Below, in pieces: positions 35,401 through 43,323 of a DNA stretch of 44,388 bases. Under the pieces are notes generated by a model. That model was not told the origin of the DNA and searched no databases. It saw only the letters and a program-made list of their open reading frames with translations. The stretch is from contig CALJFZ010000031.1 of NCBI GenBank assembly GCA_938074325.1, forward strand, positions 1 to 44,388, written 5' to 3'. Position 1 is the first letter of the stretch. Each line of letters starts with the position of its first letter. Source of the DNA: an uncultured Flavobacteriales bacterium. GTDB lineage: Bacteria; Bacteroidota; Bacteroidia; Flavobacteriales_D; Sanyastnellaceae. Position numbers and translations under genes: made by a program.

Positions 35401-38400
35401 CCGATCCGAGCAGTCGATGGGGCGGTATCCAGCGTGCCTTGACCACGACGGATTTTGAGATGGCGAACATCGAATACCTGCAGTTCTGGTTGATGGATCC
35501 GTTCAATGAGGATTCAGAGAACTTCACAGGGGGAGATTTCTACATCAATTTGGGCAACGTTTCGGAGGATGTGTTGAACGACAGCCAATTGTCCTACGAG
35601 AACGGTTTGCCGTCTGCGAACAACCCGGACCTGCCCACGCTTGAGGGCATTTGGGGCGTTTACCCGGACCCGACCACGTTCAATGTCGTGAACGCATTTG
35701 ATAATACGTCCGGCGACTACGAGTTGCAGGATGTGGGGTTGGATGGGATCCCGGACGCGGATGAGCAAGGCTTCTTCTCCGAGTGGCTTTCAGACATCGC
35801 GGATTGGGTGACCCCGGAGGCGTACGCTGAATACGTGAGCGATCCGTCTGCGGATAATTTCCGGTACTTCCGGGATCCGCAAGCCCAGGCCAACGAAGAA
35901 ACCATCTTGGAGCGGTACAAGCGGTTCAACGGCTACGAGAACAACTCCAACACCGGATCTCCCAACGGTTACCCAATTACCTCCACGACCATTCCGAACA
36001 CGGAGGACATCAACCAGGACATCACGCTTTCCACCATCGAAAGCTATTTCCAGTACAAGGTGTCGCTACGCCCGCAGGACTTGGGGGAATTCAACATCGG
36101 CAGCAACTACATCACCGACACGTTCGAGCAAGTGGTGACCACGGCCGATGACCAAGACCGGACCATCCGTTGGTACCAGTTCAAGATTCCCGTGCGGGAG
36201 TTCGATAACCGCGTGGGCGGAATTACGGATTTCCGATCCATCCGGTTCATCCGCATGTTCATGAAGGGGTGGACAGAGCCGGTCACATTGCGTTTTGCCC
36301 GCTTGGAATTGATTCGAGGAGAATGGCGTCGCTACCTGGAGTCCCTCGCGGGTCCACAAGAGGTGGAGCCCGATGACCCTTCTTCCACTTCTTTTGCAAT
36401 CAGTGCGGTCAACATCGAAGAGAACGGAAACCGGGAACCAGTCCCTTACGTGACGCCTCCGGGCATCATCCGTGAAATCGATGTAGGGACTGCGAACCAG
36501 CGCCGTTTGAATGAGCAATCGCTGGAAATGGCCGTATGCGGATTGAAAGATGGCGATGCACGTGGGGCATACCGCAACATTAACTTCGACATGCGGATGT
36601 ACAAGCGCCTTCGCATGTATGTCCACGCCGAGGCGGGTCCGGATGGAACGGCCCTCAACGACGATGACATGACGTGCTTCATCCGATTGGGCAACGATTT
36701 CGAGAACAACTACTACGAGTACGAAATCCCGATGAAGGTCACGCCGTGGAACACAGGCGACGAGGACCTCATTTGGCCCGCTCAGAACAACATCGACATC
36801 GAGTTCCGCAAGCTGCAAAACCTGAAGGTCGAGCGGCCCGCCGGGTACCCGCTCTTCGAGGAGTACGAGGCCATGGATTCGGAGTACGATGCTCGCCTCG
36901 CAGTAAAGGGAAATCCCAACTTGGCGAACGTGGTCATGGTCATGGTGGGAGTACGGAACCCCGACAAGGACGACAATGCATTCGACTCGGACGACGACGG
37001 CTTGGACAAGTGCGCCGTGGTGTGGGTCAACGAGATGCGTTTGGCTGACTTCAACCAAAAAGGCGGCTGGGCGGTCACCGCGCAGATGAATGCAAAGCTG
37101 GCCGATTTGGGGAATGTGAGCGTTGCAGCCAACATGTCAACTCCTGGATTTGGCGGTTTGGAGCAGCGCATTCAAGAACGCCAACGGGAGACCATTCAGG
37201 CGCTCGATGCATCCGGAACGATCCAGCTGGGCAAGCTTTTGCCGAAGAAGTTGGGCGTGACCTTGCCCATGTACTTGGGCTACTCGCAGGAGGTATCCAC
37301 TCCCCAATTCGATCCGTTGTCTCCGGACATTGAGATGGCGGAGCAGCAGGGGCTATCGGCGGAGCGCCAAAACAATGCGCAGACGGTCAACCAGTTGAAA
37401 TCGATCAACTTCTCTAACATCAAAATCGACCCGCAATTCGGTTCGGGCAGTTCGCGCGACCGCAACAGGGACCGCGGAGGTGCCGGCGCAGGAGGACGCG
37501 GCGGTGATGGAAAAGGAGGCGGAAAAGGCGGTGGCAAGGACGGCGGCGTCACCGATGGCAACGTGGACATGGGAGGTGCTCGAGGCGGATCGGCCCGAGG
37601 CGGTGGTTCTGCGCGGGGCGGCGGTTCTGCACGCGGAGGTGCCGGTGGTGGAGCCAATCTGGGCCTTGTGAAGCTGTTTGACCCGGCCAATTTCTCGGCG
37701 AACTTCAGCTACATCGAAGCGTTCAACCGCGACGTGAATACGGAGTTCCAAATCAACCGGGAATTCCGCGGTGGTTTGAATTACAACTTCTCACATTCCC
37801 CCAAGAATTTCACTCCATTCAGGAAAGTGGGCTTCTTGCGCAAGTACGACGCACTGAAGTGGATTTCTGACTTCAATTTCTACCTCTTCCCGAAACAGTT
37901 TACCGTGGGTTCGCAAATGAACCGGGTATATGAGACCAGCCGGGTGCGGAACAACACAGAAGAGCTGCTGGGCATCGAGACGGACTTGTTGATCAACACC
38001 CAGGTCATGAAGACGTGGCAGTGGTCGCGCAACTATGCCTTGAAGTACGATCTGACGAAGGCCTTGAAATTCGACTACAACGGCCAAGCACAGGCCTTGG
38101 TGGGAGAACCCGCAGGGGAAATCAACAGGGAAGACGCGGAGGCATACCAAGCATACAAGGACTCGGTCTTCACCAACCTGCAAACGGCCGGCGAAATCAC
38201 CACGTACAACCACAACGTCACCGGGACGTACAAGCTGCCCTTTGACAAGCTGCCCATTGTCAATTTCATTTCCAGCGACATCCGCTACCAAGGTTCATAC
38301 CGTTGGGACCGCGCGCCGTTTTCGCAGGACAGCTTGGGGCACACCATTCAGAATTCGCGCAACTTGAGCTTGAATGCCCAAGCGAATTTTGCCAACCTCT

Positions 38401-39965
38401 ACAAGAAAATTCCGGGGGTCAAAGATTTGTTGAACCCGCCGCGCCGTGCCCCAACGCGCAACGAAATCCGCAACGAAGACCGCGATGGATTTGGCAATGC
38501 GGAGGAAGAGGAAAAGGTGAAGCTGGAGATCAATCCGTTGGCGACGCTGGTCCGGTTGATCGCGAGTGTGCAAAACGTATCGGGAACCTTCTCACGCAAC
38601 GAAGGCATGTTGTTGCCCGGCTATGCTCAACGCGCGCGCTTCGTGGGGATGGATGAGCAGTTGCTCGCTCCAGGAGCGCTTTTCGTGCTCGGCCATCAAA
38701 ACACCAACTGGCAAGGGGTTCAGGTACGTGATTTCGCGACGGATGCTGCGGCGAACGGTTGGCTGATTCAGCAGCCCTACCAGAACCAACAATACAACCA
38801 GACGTACCAAGAGCAGTTCAACGTGCGGGCCAACCTCGAGCCGATCAAGTACTTGAAGATCGAACTTACCGCGAATCGCAACATCAGCCAGAACTACACC
38901 AGTTTCTTCCGGTACGATGAGGAGTTGAACGATTTCGTCTATGATTCGCCGAACGAGACGGGCCAATTCTCCGCGACGGTGATGAGTTGGAACACAGCGT
39001 TTGTAGAGGACGACATCGATGACGAGTTCAATTCCGAGTTGTGGGAGTCATTCCTGAAAACCCACCGCATCATTGTTTCGCAGCGCTTGAACGAGGCGAA
39101 CTACCAGTTGGACGAACCGGAGAACACCGGTTACTACGAAGGCTTTGGCGGCACCAGCCAAGACGTGACGATTCCAGCGTTCGTAGCCGCCTACCTCGGC
39201 CTTGATCCGCAGGAGGTGCCGTTGGATGTATTCAATACCCCGGTGGCACCCAACTGGCGTGTGAGCTACGATGGACTCACGAAAAATGAGTTCTTCAAGC
39301 AGTACTTCAAGCGGTTCAATCTGAACCACAGCTACCGTTCGACGCTGACCACGAACTACGTCACCAACCTCAACTACGCGGAGGACGCAAGCGGGTTGCC
39401 AACCGCCATCGACCAAAGCGAATTTGGCAACTTCATTTCAGAACGCCAGTTCAACGTCGTGAGCCTTAGCGAGCAGCTCTCGCCGCTCATCGGTGTGGAC
39501 ATGACCATCAAGACCGAAGGGGAGAATGAACCCCAAATCAAGGTGGAATTGAAGCGGGACCGCAACGTGGCTTTTGGTCTGACGAATTACCAGATTACAG
39601 AAACGAAGAGCGAGGGCCTCGTCATCGGATTTGGGTACAAATTCAAGGACGTCCCCAATCCGTTCATCAAGACCTATGGCAAGCTGCCGGTCAAGATGTT
39701 GAAAGAGACTGACCTCGTGCTGCGTGCCGACGTCAACGTACGCGATAACCGCACCATCATCCGGAAAATGGAGGAACGTCAGAATCAGGTGACGGCCGGT
39801 CAGAAACTGGTGAGCATCAAGATGTCTGCCGACCTTGAGGTGTCCGATAAATTGACCATGCGGGCGTTCTATGATCACCAGATTACGAACCCGTACATAT
39901 CGACTTCTTTCGCGACGTCGAATATCCGTTCTGGAGTAGCTTTGCGCTTCAATTTGAATCAATAG
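32475..39965 (+). CDS. sprA: T9SS outer-membrane translocon SprA (Sov)
   Basis: SprA is the very large outer-membrane channel through which T9SS cargo with a C-terminal sorting domain leaves the cell. The 2496-aa protein has a signal peptide (ends NVHAQS), repeated SprA-type segments (ITTFDFDQRIQLNIGGKIGD, FEAGHISMPLPGTLITGSQSLFG, IDDFEGSQSAID), and the long strand-rich remainder ending SGVALRFNLNQ. It is slightly longer than the roughly 2400 aa usual in flavobacteria. One cause is a Gly-rich low-complexity segment at 1656-1727. The start ATG shares a base with the ruvA stop (TGATG); GTG 32472 is an alternative. gcvH follows three bases after the stop. The ruvA-sprA-gcvH order is common in flavobacteria. 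Confidence 0.97.
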   Translation: MLTDRIRYTRWLALLAGLWLVGNVHAQSSEDTANDSLPIVLPFPFGGEDQFNPTESPSGFDFAWPENFTYEIVFDEETGLYGIQQRIGDTLRYRPSTFLTLDEYLDYDITGNLTEYWTDLQAEDDEAERAFAPKLTVDSELFETIFGSNEIEIKPQGSAELTFGINISDTENPRIPERQRRITTFDFDQRIQLNIGGKIGDKIDLGTNYNTEALFDFENQMNIGFQGEEDDILKNFEAGHISMPLPGTLITGSQSLFGVKLETQWGRLYNTTVFSQQKGERKEIEVEGGAQTQEFNIRADDYEANRHYFLSQYFLDQYDEAMRSLPVPNSGVNITRIEVWVVNTQANTQDVRNVIGFTDLGEHPDYISSNLPVETLVGDSVTDLRNPTNANNQLFDMMVNDPNVLGFTGANGAIAGMNLGLNQGIHYERVGNARKLAPTEFTYNARLGFISLRQALNNAEVLAVAYEYTLGGETYQVGTISQDGYTAPDALMLKMLKSSITQLRLSNGDQAPLWKIMMKNVYSMQAFGLSEENFRLNIWYNDPATGVDLNYIPRNPLDGTLLIQLLGMDRLDINGMNQPDGVFDFVDNAATMGGTIHSQNGRIFFPSAEPFGSNLAREIEERVEDPDLAANLIESIVFQPLYDSTKTAAQQIPALNRFSIKGEFQSQTSSEIALQAMNIPEGSVTVTAGGVRLIENQDYTVDYQLGRVRIINDGLLESGRNIKVSLESNSLFSIQTKTMMGTRFDYAIGDRFNMGATMLNLRERPLTQKVNIGNEPVNNSIVGADFSYQSESQFLTELVDALPFYETSAASSIDIAAEAAYLIPGHSRAIGQDGNAYIDDFEGSQSAIDIRSVNRWFLASTPKLQPNLFPEGNLEDSLIYNYNRAALSWYTVDPQFFRGSGLQDGQVSAEIKSDHRTREVLEGEVFPNRELPTGTPPNIPTLDMTFRPDERGQYNYEVPEGADGISAGLTVEGALADPSSRWGGIQRALTTTDFEMANIEYLQFWLMDPFNEDSENFTGGDFYINLGNVSEDVLNDSQLSYENGLPSANNPDLPTLEGIWGVYPDPTTFNVVNAFDNTSGDYELQDVGLDGIPDADEQGFFSEWLSDIADWVTPEAYAEYVSDPSADNFRYFRDPQAQANEETILERYKRFNGYENNSNTGSPNGYPITSTTIPNTEDINQDITLSTIESYFQYKVSLRPQDLGEFNIGSNYITDTFEQVVTTADDQDRTIRWYQFKIPVREFDNRVGGITDFRSIRFIRMFMKGWTEPVTLRFARLELIRGEWRRYLESLAGPQEVEPDDPSSTSFAISAVNIEENGNREPVPYVTPPGIIREIDVGTANQRRLNEQSLEMAVCGLKDGDARGAYRNINFDMRMYKRLRMYVHAEAGPDGTALNDDDMTCFIRLGNDFENNYYEYEIPMKVTPWNTGDEDLIWPAQNNIDIEFRKLQNLKVERPAGYPLFEEYEAMDSEYDARLAVKGNPNLANVVMVMVGVRNPDKDDNAFDSDDDGLDKCAVVWVNEMRLADFNQKGGWAVTAQMNAKLADLGNVSVAANMSTPGFGGLEQRIQERQRETIQALDASGTIQLGKLLPKKLGVTLPMYLGYSQEVSTPQFDPLSPDIEMAEQQGLSAERQNNAQTVNQLKSINFSNIKIDPQFGSGSSRDRNRDRGGAGAGGRGGDGKGGGKGGGKDGGVTDGNVDMGGARGGSARGGGSARGGGSARGGAGGGANLGLVKLFDPANFSANFSYIEAFNRDVNTEFQINREFRGGLNYNFSHSPKNFTPFRKVGFLRKYDALKWISDFNFYLFPKQFTVGSQMNRVYETSRVRNNTEELLGIETDLLINTQVMKTWQWSRNYALKYDLTKALKFDYNGQAQALVGEPAGEINREDAEAYQAYKDSVFTNLQTAGEITTYNHNVTGTYKLPFDKLPIVNFISSDIRYQGSYRWDRAPFSQDSLGHTIQNSRNLSLNAQANFANLYKKIPGVKDLLNPPRRAPTRNEIRNEDRDGFGNAEEEEKVKLEINPLATLVRLIASVQNVSGTFSRNEGMLLPGYAQRARFVGMDEQLLAPGALFVLGHQNTNWQGVQVRDFATDAAANGWLIQQPYQNQQYNQTYQEQFNVRANLEPIKYLKIELTANRNISQNYTSFFRYDEELNDFVYDSPNETGQFSATVMSWNTAFVEDDIDDEFNSELWESFLKTHRIIVSQRLNEANYQLDEPENTGYYEGFGGTSQDVTIPAFVAAYLGLDPQEVPLDVFNTPVAPNWRVSYDGLTKNEFFKQYFKRFNLNHSYRSTLTTNYVTNLNYAEDASGLPTAIDQSEFGNFISERQFNVVSLSEQLSPLIGVDMTIKTEGENEPQIKVELKRDRNVAFGLTNYQITETKSEGLVIGFGYKFKDVPNPFIKTYGKLPVKMLKETDLVLRADVNVRDNRTIIRKMEERQNQVTAGQKLVSIKMSADLEVSDKLTMRAFYDHQITNPYISTSFATSNIRSGVALRFNLNQ
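37590..37640 (+). repeat. SARGGG repeat within the Gly-rich insertion of sprA
   Basis: Three successive 18-base units encode SARGGG, SARGGG and SARGG. The bases differ at wobble positions (for example TCG GCC CGA, TCT GCG CGG, TCT GCA CGC), so the peptide repeat has outlived the DNA repeat. It is part of the 72-residue Gly-rich insertion at 37440-37655. Confidence 0.8.
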
Positions 39966-39968
39966 GCC

Positions 39969-40346
39969 ATGAACATTCCAAATGATTTGCGTTACACCAA
40001 AGAGCACGAATGGGTGCGATTGGAAGGTGACGTAGCTACCATTGGTATAACCGATTACGCCCAAGGCGAATTGGGAGACATTGTTTTCATCGAGGTGGAT
40101 ACTGTGGACGAATCAGTCGCCGCGGACGAAGTATTCGGAACCATTGAGGCAGTGAAAACGGTTTCCGACATGTTCGCTCCGGTTGCCGGTGAGGTGATCG
40201 AGTTCAACGAAGCCCTCGAAGATGCTCCGGAGTCGGTAAACAGCGATCCCTATGGAGAAGGCTGGATCATCAAATTGCGCGTAGAGAACCCCGATGACGT
40301 GGCGGCATTGTTGTCCCACGAAGGGTACGCAGAATTGGTGGGCTGA
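39969..40346 (+). CDS. gcvH: Glycine cleavage system H protein
   Basis: A 125-aa lipoyl carrier of the glycine cleavage system, which shuttles the aminomethyl group between the P, T and L proteins. The lipoylated residue is Lys63 in TIEAVKTVSDMFAP, and the fold landmarks IGITDYAQGELGDIVFIEVD and NSDPYGEGWIIKL are complete. The gene lies three bases after sprA and six before the VanZ-like gene. The other gcv genes are not in this window; the placing beside sprA is a common flavobacterial arrangement and need not mean a joint function. Confidence 0.97.
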   Translation: MNIPNDLRYTKEHEWVRLEGDVATIGITDYAQGELGDIVFIEVDTVDESVAADEVFGTIEAVKTVSDMFAPVAGEVIEFNEALEDAPESVNSDPYGEGWIIKLRVENPDDVAALLSHEGYAELVG

Positions 40347-40352
40347 TAGGCG

Positions 40353-40760
40353 ATGAGGGGCGACCTCAACGATACAGGCATCAACCGCGATTTTCAATTC
40401 CGGCTCGTCCTCATGCCAATTATGTGGGCACTGCTTATTCTGGGCTTACACGCCATTCCCGGTTCGGATTTACCTCAAGAGACGCTGTTGGATCTGCTTC
40501 ATGCAGATAAGGCGGTGCACTTTGCGCTGTTCGCCATTTTGTCCTCGAGTGTGTTTGTCGCATTGGGAAAGTCGGGTAACATTCGAAAGTACAAGTGGTA
40601 TGCAGGCTTTGTGCTCGTAGGCTATGGAATTGGCCTGGAATTTGCTCAGGACTTGTGGTTCGAGGGAAGGGAAGCAAGTTGGGGGGACATCTTGGCCGAC
40701 GGGCTAGGGGTGCTCGCCGGCAGGGTGGCTTTCCGTGGCATCTACGGATGCTGGAACTAA
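40353..40760 (+). CDS. VanZ-like membrane protein
   Basis: A 135-aa inner-membrane protein with about four hydrophobic segments: LVLMPIMWALLILGLHAIP, HFALFAILSSSVFVAL, YAGFVLVGYGIGLEFAQ, and a last one near GDILADGLGVLAGRVAF. The motifs DKAVHFALFA, GLEFAQ and SWGDILADGLGVLAG are those of the VanZ-like family. Its biochemical role is not known; VanZ itself gives weak teicoplanin resistance, but most members are housekeeping proteins. It follows gcvH by six bases. Confidence 0.88.
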   Translation: MRGDLNDTGINRDFQFRLVLMPIMWALLILGLHAIPGSDLPQETLLDLLHADKAVHFALFAILSSSVFVALGKSGNIRKYKWYAGFVLVGYGIGLEFAQDLWFEGREASWGDILADGLGVLAGRVAFRGIYGCWN

Positions 40761-40810
40761 CGGACACAAGGTTAACAGGATAAAACTTCCTCGGTATGCG
40801 TTTCTTGACG

Positions 40811-40818
40811 TAATTTCG
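40811..40818 (+). promoter_or_regulatory. Possible variant -7 element of tonB
   Basis: TAATTTCG has one mismatch to TAnnTTTG and ends 19 bases before the ATG of the TonB gene. It is the best candidate in the 77-base gap after the VanZ-like gene, but weak. Confidence 0.3.
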
Positions 40819-40837
40819 AGGCCCAATAACTCGACTC

Positions 40838-41539
40838 ATGCTCAGCAGAAAAACTCCTGAAGCGAACTTGGAAAACAAGCGCGGCGCATGGAAAGCCATC
40901 GGATTCGTGGCGTCCTTGTCGTTGTTGCTTAGCGCTTTGGCTTGGACATCGTACGATGTGGCCATCACGCGCGCCATTGACTTCGAAGCCGACCTCTTAG
41001 AGGACGAAGAGATCCCAGTAAATATCGTTCAGCCGCCGCCGCCGCCGCCCCCTCCGCAGCAAACCACGGTGATTGAAATCGTCGATGACGAAGAGGAAAT
41101 CGAGGAAGAGTTGGAAATCGAGGACATCGAGCTCGACGAAGACACGGAAATCGAGATCATCGAGGACGAGGAGGATTTTGAAGAGGACACCCCTTTCATG
41201 ATCGTGGAGAACATGCCGGCGTTTGGACCGTGTTTGGGAATGCGCGGAGACGAGCGTCACCAGTGCACCCAAATGGAGATCATCCGCTACGTCAGCAGCA
41301 ACACCAAGTACCCACCCATCGCCAAGGATGCAGGCATTCAGGGGACTGTGTTTGTCTACTTCGTGGTGGGCAAGAATGGCAAGGTGCGCGACGTGAAGGT
41401 GCTTCGCGAAGTCGACCCACGACTGGACAAAGAAGCGGTGCGCGTGGTGGAAAGCTTGCCGACCTTCGAGCCGGGTCAACAACGCGGCAAGTCGGTGTCG
41501 GTACAGTACACCATCCCGGTGAAATTCATCATCCGGTAA
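40838..41539 (+). CDS. TonB-family energy transducer with acidic linker
   Basis: TonB proteins carry proton-motive energy from ExbBD to outer-membrane receptors. This 233-aa member has one membrane helix (about 20-40), a run of eight prolines (66-73), a strongly acidic stretch (83-118, made of repeated E/D with I/L), and a C-terminal TonB domain (YPPIAKDAGIQGTVFVYFVVG, VRVVESLPTFEPG, VQYTIPVKF). The VENMPAFGPC element before the domain is a Bacteroidota feature. Two cysteines (C132, C143) flank the domain start. The acidic linker differs from the usual Pro/Lys-rich one. The last 11 bases overlap the convergent pnuC gene. No exbBD genes are nearby. Confidence 0.92.
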   Translation: MLSRKTPEANLENKRGAWKAIGFVASLSLLLSALAWTSYDVAITRAIDFEADLLEDEEIPVNIVQPPPPPPPPQQTTVIEIVDDEEEIEEELEIEDIELDEDTEIEIIEDEEDFEEDTPFMIVENMPAFGPCLGMRGDERHQCTQMEIIRYVSSNTKYPPIAKDAGIQGTVFVYFVVGKNGKVRDVKVLREVDPRLDKEAVRVVESLPTFEPGQQRGKSVSVQYTIPVKFIIR

Positions 41540-42086
41540 CCGTAAACCAGGAGATTTCTTGGAACCATCCATCTACCGCGAGCAGCGTGTAGAGTGCAAA
41601 GAGGAGTGCCCCCCAAGGCATTCCTCTTTTCGCATAGAGGTAAATGCTCACGACGTCAATCACCATCCAGTACAGCCAGTTGGTGGGATCGCCTTGGATC
41701 ATCCACCACGTGCCCACGACGCTGAACACGGTGGTGAAGGCGTCGAGTTGGGGCATGCTGCTGCCGCGACGTCTCAGCCAAGGAACAGCCAGCCACCACG
41801 CCCCAGCGCCGGCTGCCAACGAGAGCAGGTGCGGTGCCCAACCGTGGGTGTCGACGACCCATTCGGAAGTGCCAAACAACCACGCCCCGTACCCGGCCAT
41901 GGCCAGGTAAAAAAGGTGCAGCAGCGTCTCGGCTTGCAGGTTTCTGCGCCAGCATGCCCATCCCAATCCCACGGCACCCAGGGCCGCAAACAAGTAGGCC
42001 AGGGGCAAGGTTCCGTTCAGGTAGAGCCACGTGTAGGCGACGTTCAAAAGGACGCCCAGAACTTCTGCCGCCCTCACCATGGCCAT
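41529..42086 (-). CDS. pnuC: Nicotinamide riboside/mononucleotide transporter PnuC
   Basis: A 185-aa inner-membrane protein with about seven hydrophobic segments and the PnuC core: EVLGVLLNVAYTWLYL at the start, WGWAPHLL-like loops, DAFTTVFSVVGTWWMIQ, NWLYWMVIDVVSIYLYAKRGMP, and a final helix LLFALYTLLAVDGWF. PnuC lets nicotinamide riboside enter by facilitated diffusion, with phosphorylation inside as the trap. The kinase that could do this is encoded directly upstream and overlaps it by 13 bases. ATG 42086 is used; ATG 42080 is possible. Confidence 0.93.
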   Translation of the reverse strand: MAMVRAAEVLGVLLNVAYTWLYLNGTLPLAYLFAALGAVGLGWACWRRNLQAETLLHLFYLAMAGYGAWLFGTSEWVVDTHGWAPHLLSLAAGAGAWWLAVPWLRRRGSSMPQLDAFTTVFSVVGTWWMIQGDPTNWLYWMVIDVVSIYLYAKRGMPWGALLFALYTLLAVDGWFQEISWFTVTG

Positions 42087-42595
42087 TGACGCAAGACGTG
42101 TTGCAATCGGGCCTCAGGGGTGATTCCTTCCGCCACGATGTGGGGCCGGTGCTTGAGGTGGGCGCGGTACTTCGCCTCCAAGTCCAGTCGATCCTCGAGG
42201 CGTGGCAAGGTGCGCAAAGGGTCAGCTTCCCAGGTTTCGAGCACGGGACAAAGGATGTGCAAATCAACTCGGGGATTGGGTGGCATCAAGGGGTGCCAAC
42301 TGAAGTCGAGTTCGGCTTCCGACCACAACCGCAACACCAAATCTCCAGTGTCACAAATCACCCCAGGGTGCGTCGCCTGGGCTTGGGCGGCGGCGTCGGT
42401 TTGGGATTCGTGAAGGGCATCGAAGGTGGATTCAGAAACCCGACCGGACAGCACGTCTTTGTGGGTCCTTGCGTGCTCAGGCACCCAAGCCCAAGCCAAG
42501 TGGGCGGCCAGTTGCCTGGAAAGCGTGGTTTTTCCGGAACACTCGACCCCGGTCACAACGACCCGGCGGAACGACGTTGTCAAACCCTCACTCAT
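42074..42595 (-). CDS. NadR-like nicotinamide riboside kinase
   Basis: A 173-aa P-loop kinase: Walker A GVECSGKT (16-23), then VPEHARTH and an ICDTGDLVLRLW stretch like the central part of the kinase domain of NadR. It lacks the adenylyltransferase domain of full NadR. It probably turns nicotinamide riboside into NMN, feeding NAD salvage. Coupling with pnuC (13-base overlap) supports this strongly, as uptake through PnuC depends on phosphorylation. The start overlaps the stop of the LRR gene (ATGA). It could be a broader AAA_28 kinase, but the context makes the riboside the best guess. Confidence 0.85.
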   Translation of the reverse strand: MSEGLTTSFRRVVVTGVECSGKTTLSRQLAAHLAWAWVPEHARTHKDVLSGRVSESTFDALHESQTDAAAQAQATHPGVICDTGDLVLRLWSEAELDFSWHPLMPPNPRVDLHILCPVLETWEADPLRTLPRLEDRLDLEAKYRAHLKHRPHIVAEGITPEARLQHVLRQWPW

Positions 42596-43269
42596 TCCGC
42601 GGGAAAGCTTTGAAATCCGGCGTCGAAGTCACAATCACAAGGCTCGGAGAAGTTCAATTGCACCTCGGGCAAAAGGGCCGTCAGCATGTCCTGCTCTTCC
42701 ATGGTCATTTCGTTGTGGAGGAGGTCGAGGATTTGGAGTTGTGTGAGGTTCCCAAGCGATGCAGGAAAGGATGCCAAGACGTTGTCCCAAAGGCTCAGCA
42801 CCTTCAATTGCGAGATGAGGTCGATGTCCAAGGGAATGCCCTGGAGTTCGTTGTCCCCCATGCTGATCTGCGTGAGGTGAGGCATGCGCAGCAGGACCTC
42901 TGGAAAGTCCCTGAACCGGTTGTGGTCCGCCACCACAGCCTTCAGGTCGGTCATGTCTGCAAGCCAATCCGGAAAGTGGTCGAGTCGGTTTCTGCTCGCA
43001 AGCAAAAAGGTCAAATCCTCCAGCAACATCAAATCGGGCGGCAAGTCCTTGAGCCGTTGACGGCTGAGGTCCAACGCCAGCACCACCATGCCGTTCCGCT
43101 GAGCTTGCACGGCCGTTTCAACGTCGTCGTACCACACCACATCCGAAGGCAAGTCTACGATCACTTCCCGCCGCGCTTGGCCCCACGCGAACTCTTGAAT
43201 CCCCCCGATGAGAAGGACCGCCAAAACAAAACGAGTCAACAAGGTCGGGACGAGACAATCTTGGTTCAT
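42592..43269 (-). CDS. Secreted leucine-rich repeat protein
   Basis: A 225-aa protein with a signal peptide (about 1-31, ends EFAWGQ) and five or six leucine-rich repeats of about 23 residues (LALDLSRQRLKDLPPDL, LTFLLASRNRLDHFPDWL, LKAVVADHNRFRDFPEVL, LTQISMGDNELQGIPLDI, LKVLSLWDNVLASFPASL, LQILDLLHNEM). The tail NFSEPCDCDFD has a small Cys motif that recurs in Bacteroidota LRR proteins. LRRs bind other proteins; the partner is not known. It is the first gene of the LRR-kinase-pnuC unit, with a four-base overlap to the kinase. A box GACCTTTG, one base off TAnnTTTG, lies seven bases before the ATG. Confidence 0.85.
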   Translation of the reverse strand: MNQDCLVPTLLTRFVLAVLLIGGIQEFAWGQARREVIVDLPSDVVWYDDVETAVQAQRNGMVVLALDLSRQRLKDLPPDLMLLEDLTFLLASRNRLDHFPDWLADMTDLKAVVADHNRFRDFPEVLLRMPHLTQISMGDNELQGIPLDIDLISQLKVLSLWDNVLASFPASLGNLTQLQILDLLHNEMTMEEQDMLTALLPEVQLNFSEPCDCDFDAGFQSFPAE

Positions 43270-43323
43270 GGTGTTTCAAAGGTCGGTTGAAACGCGCAAA
43301 CCACGTGGGTTGACTCCGTGGAT

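Noticed and set aside
36066-37058. 330-codon minus-strand frame inside sprA
   Set aside because: Val/His/Asp-rich composition typical of a shadow frame, inside a gene of certain identity.
37440-37655. Gly-rich repeats considered as a CRISPR-like or DNA-level tandem array
   Set aside because: Units are 18 bases, without spacers, in frame and with wobble changes; this is a peptide repeat.
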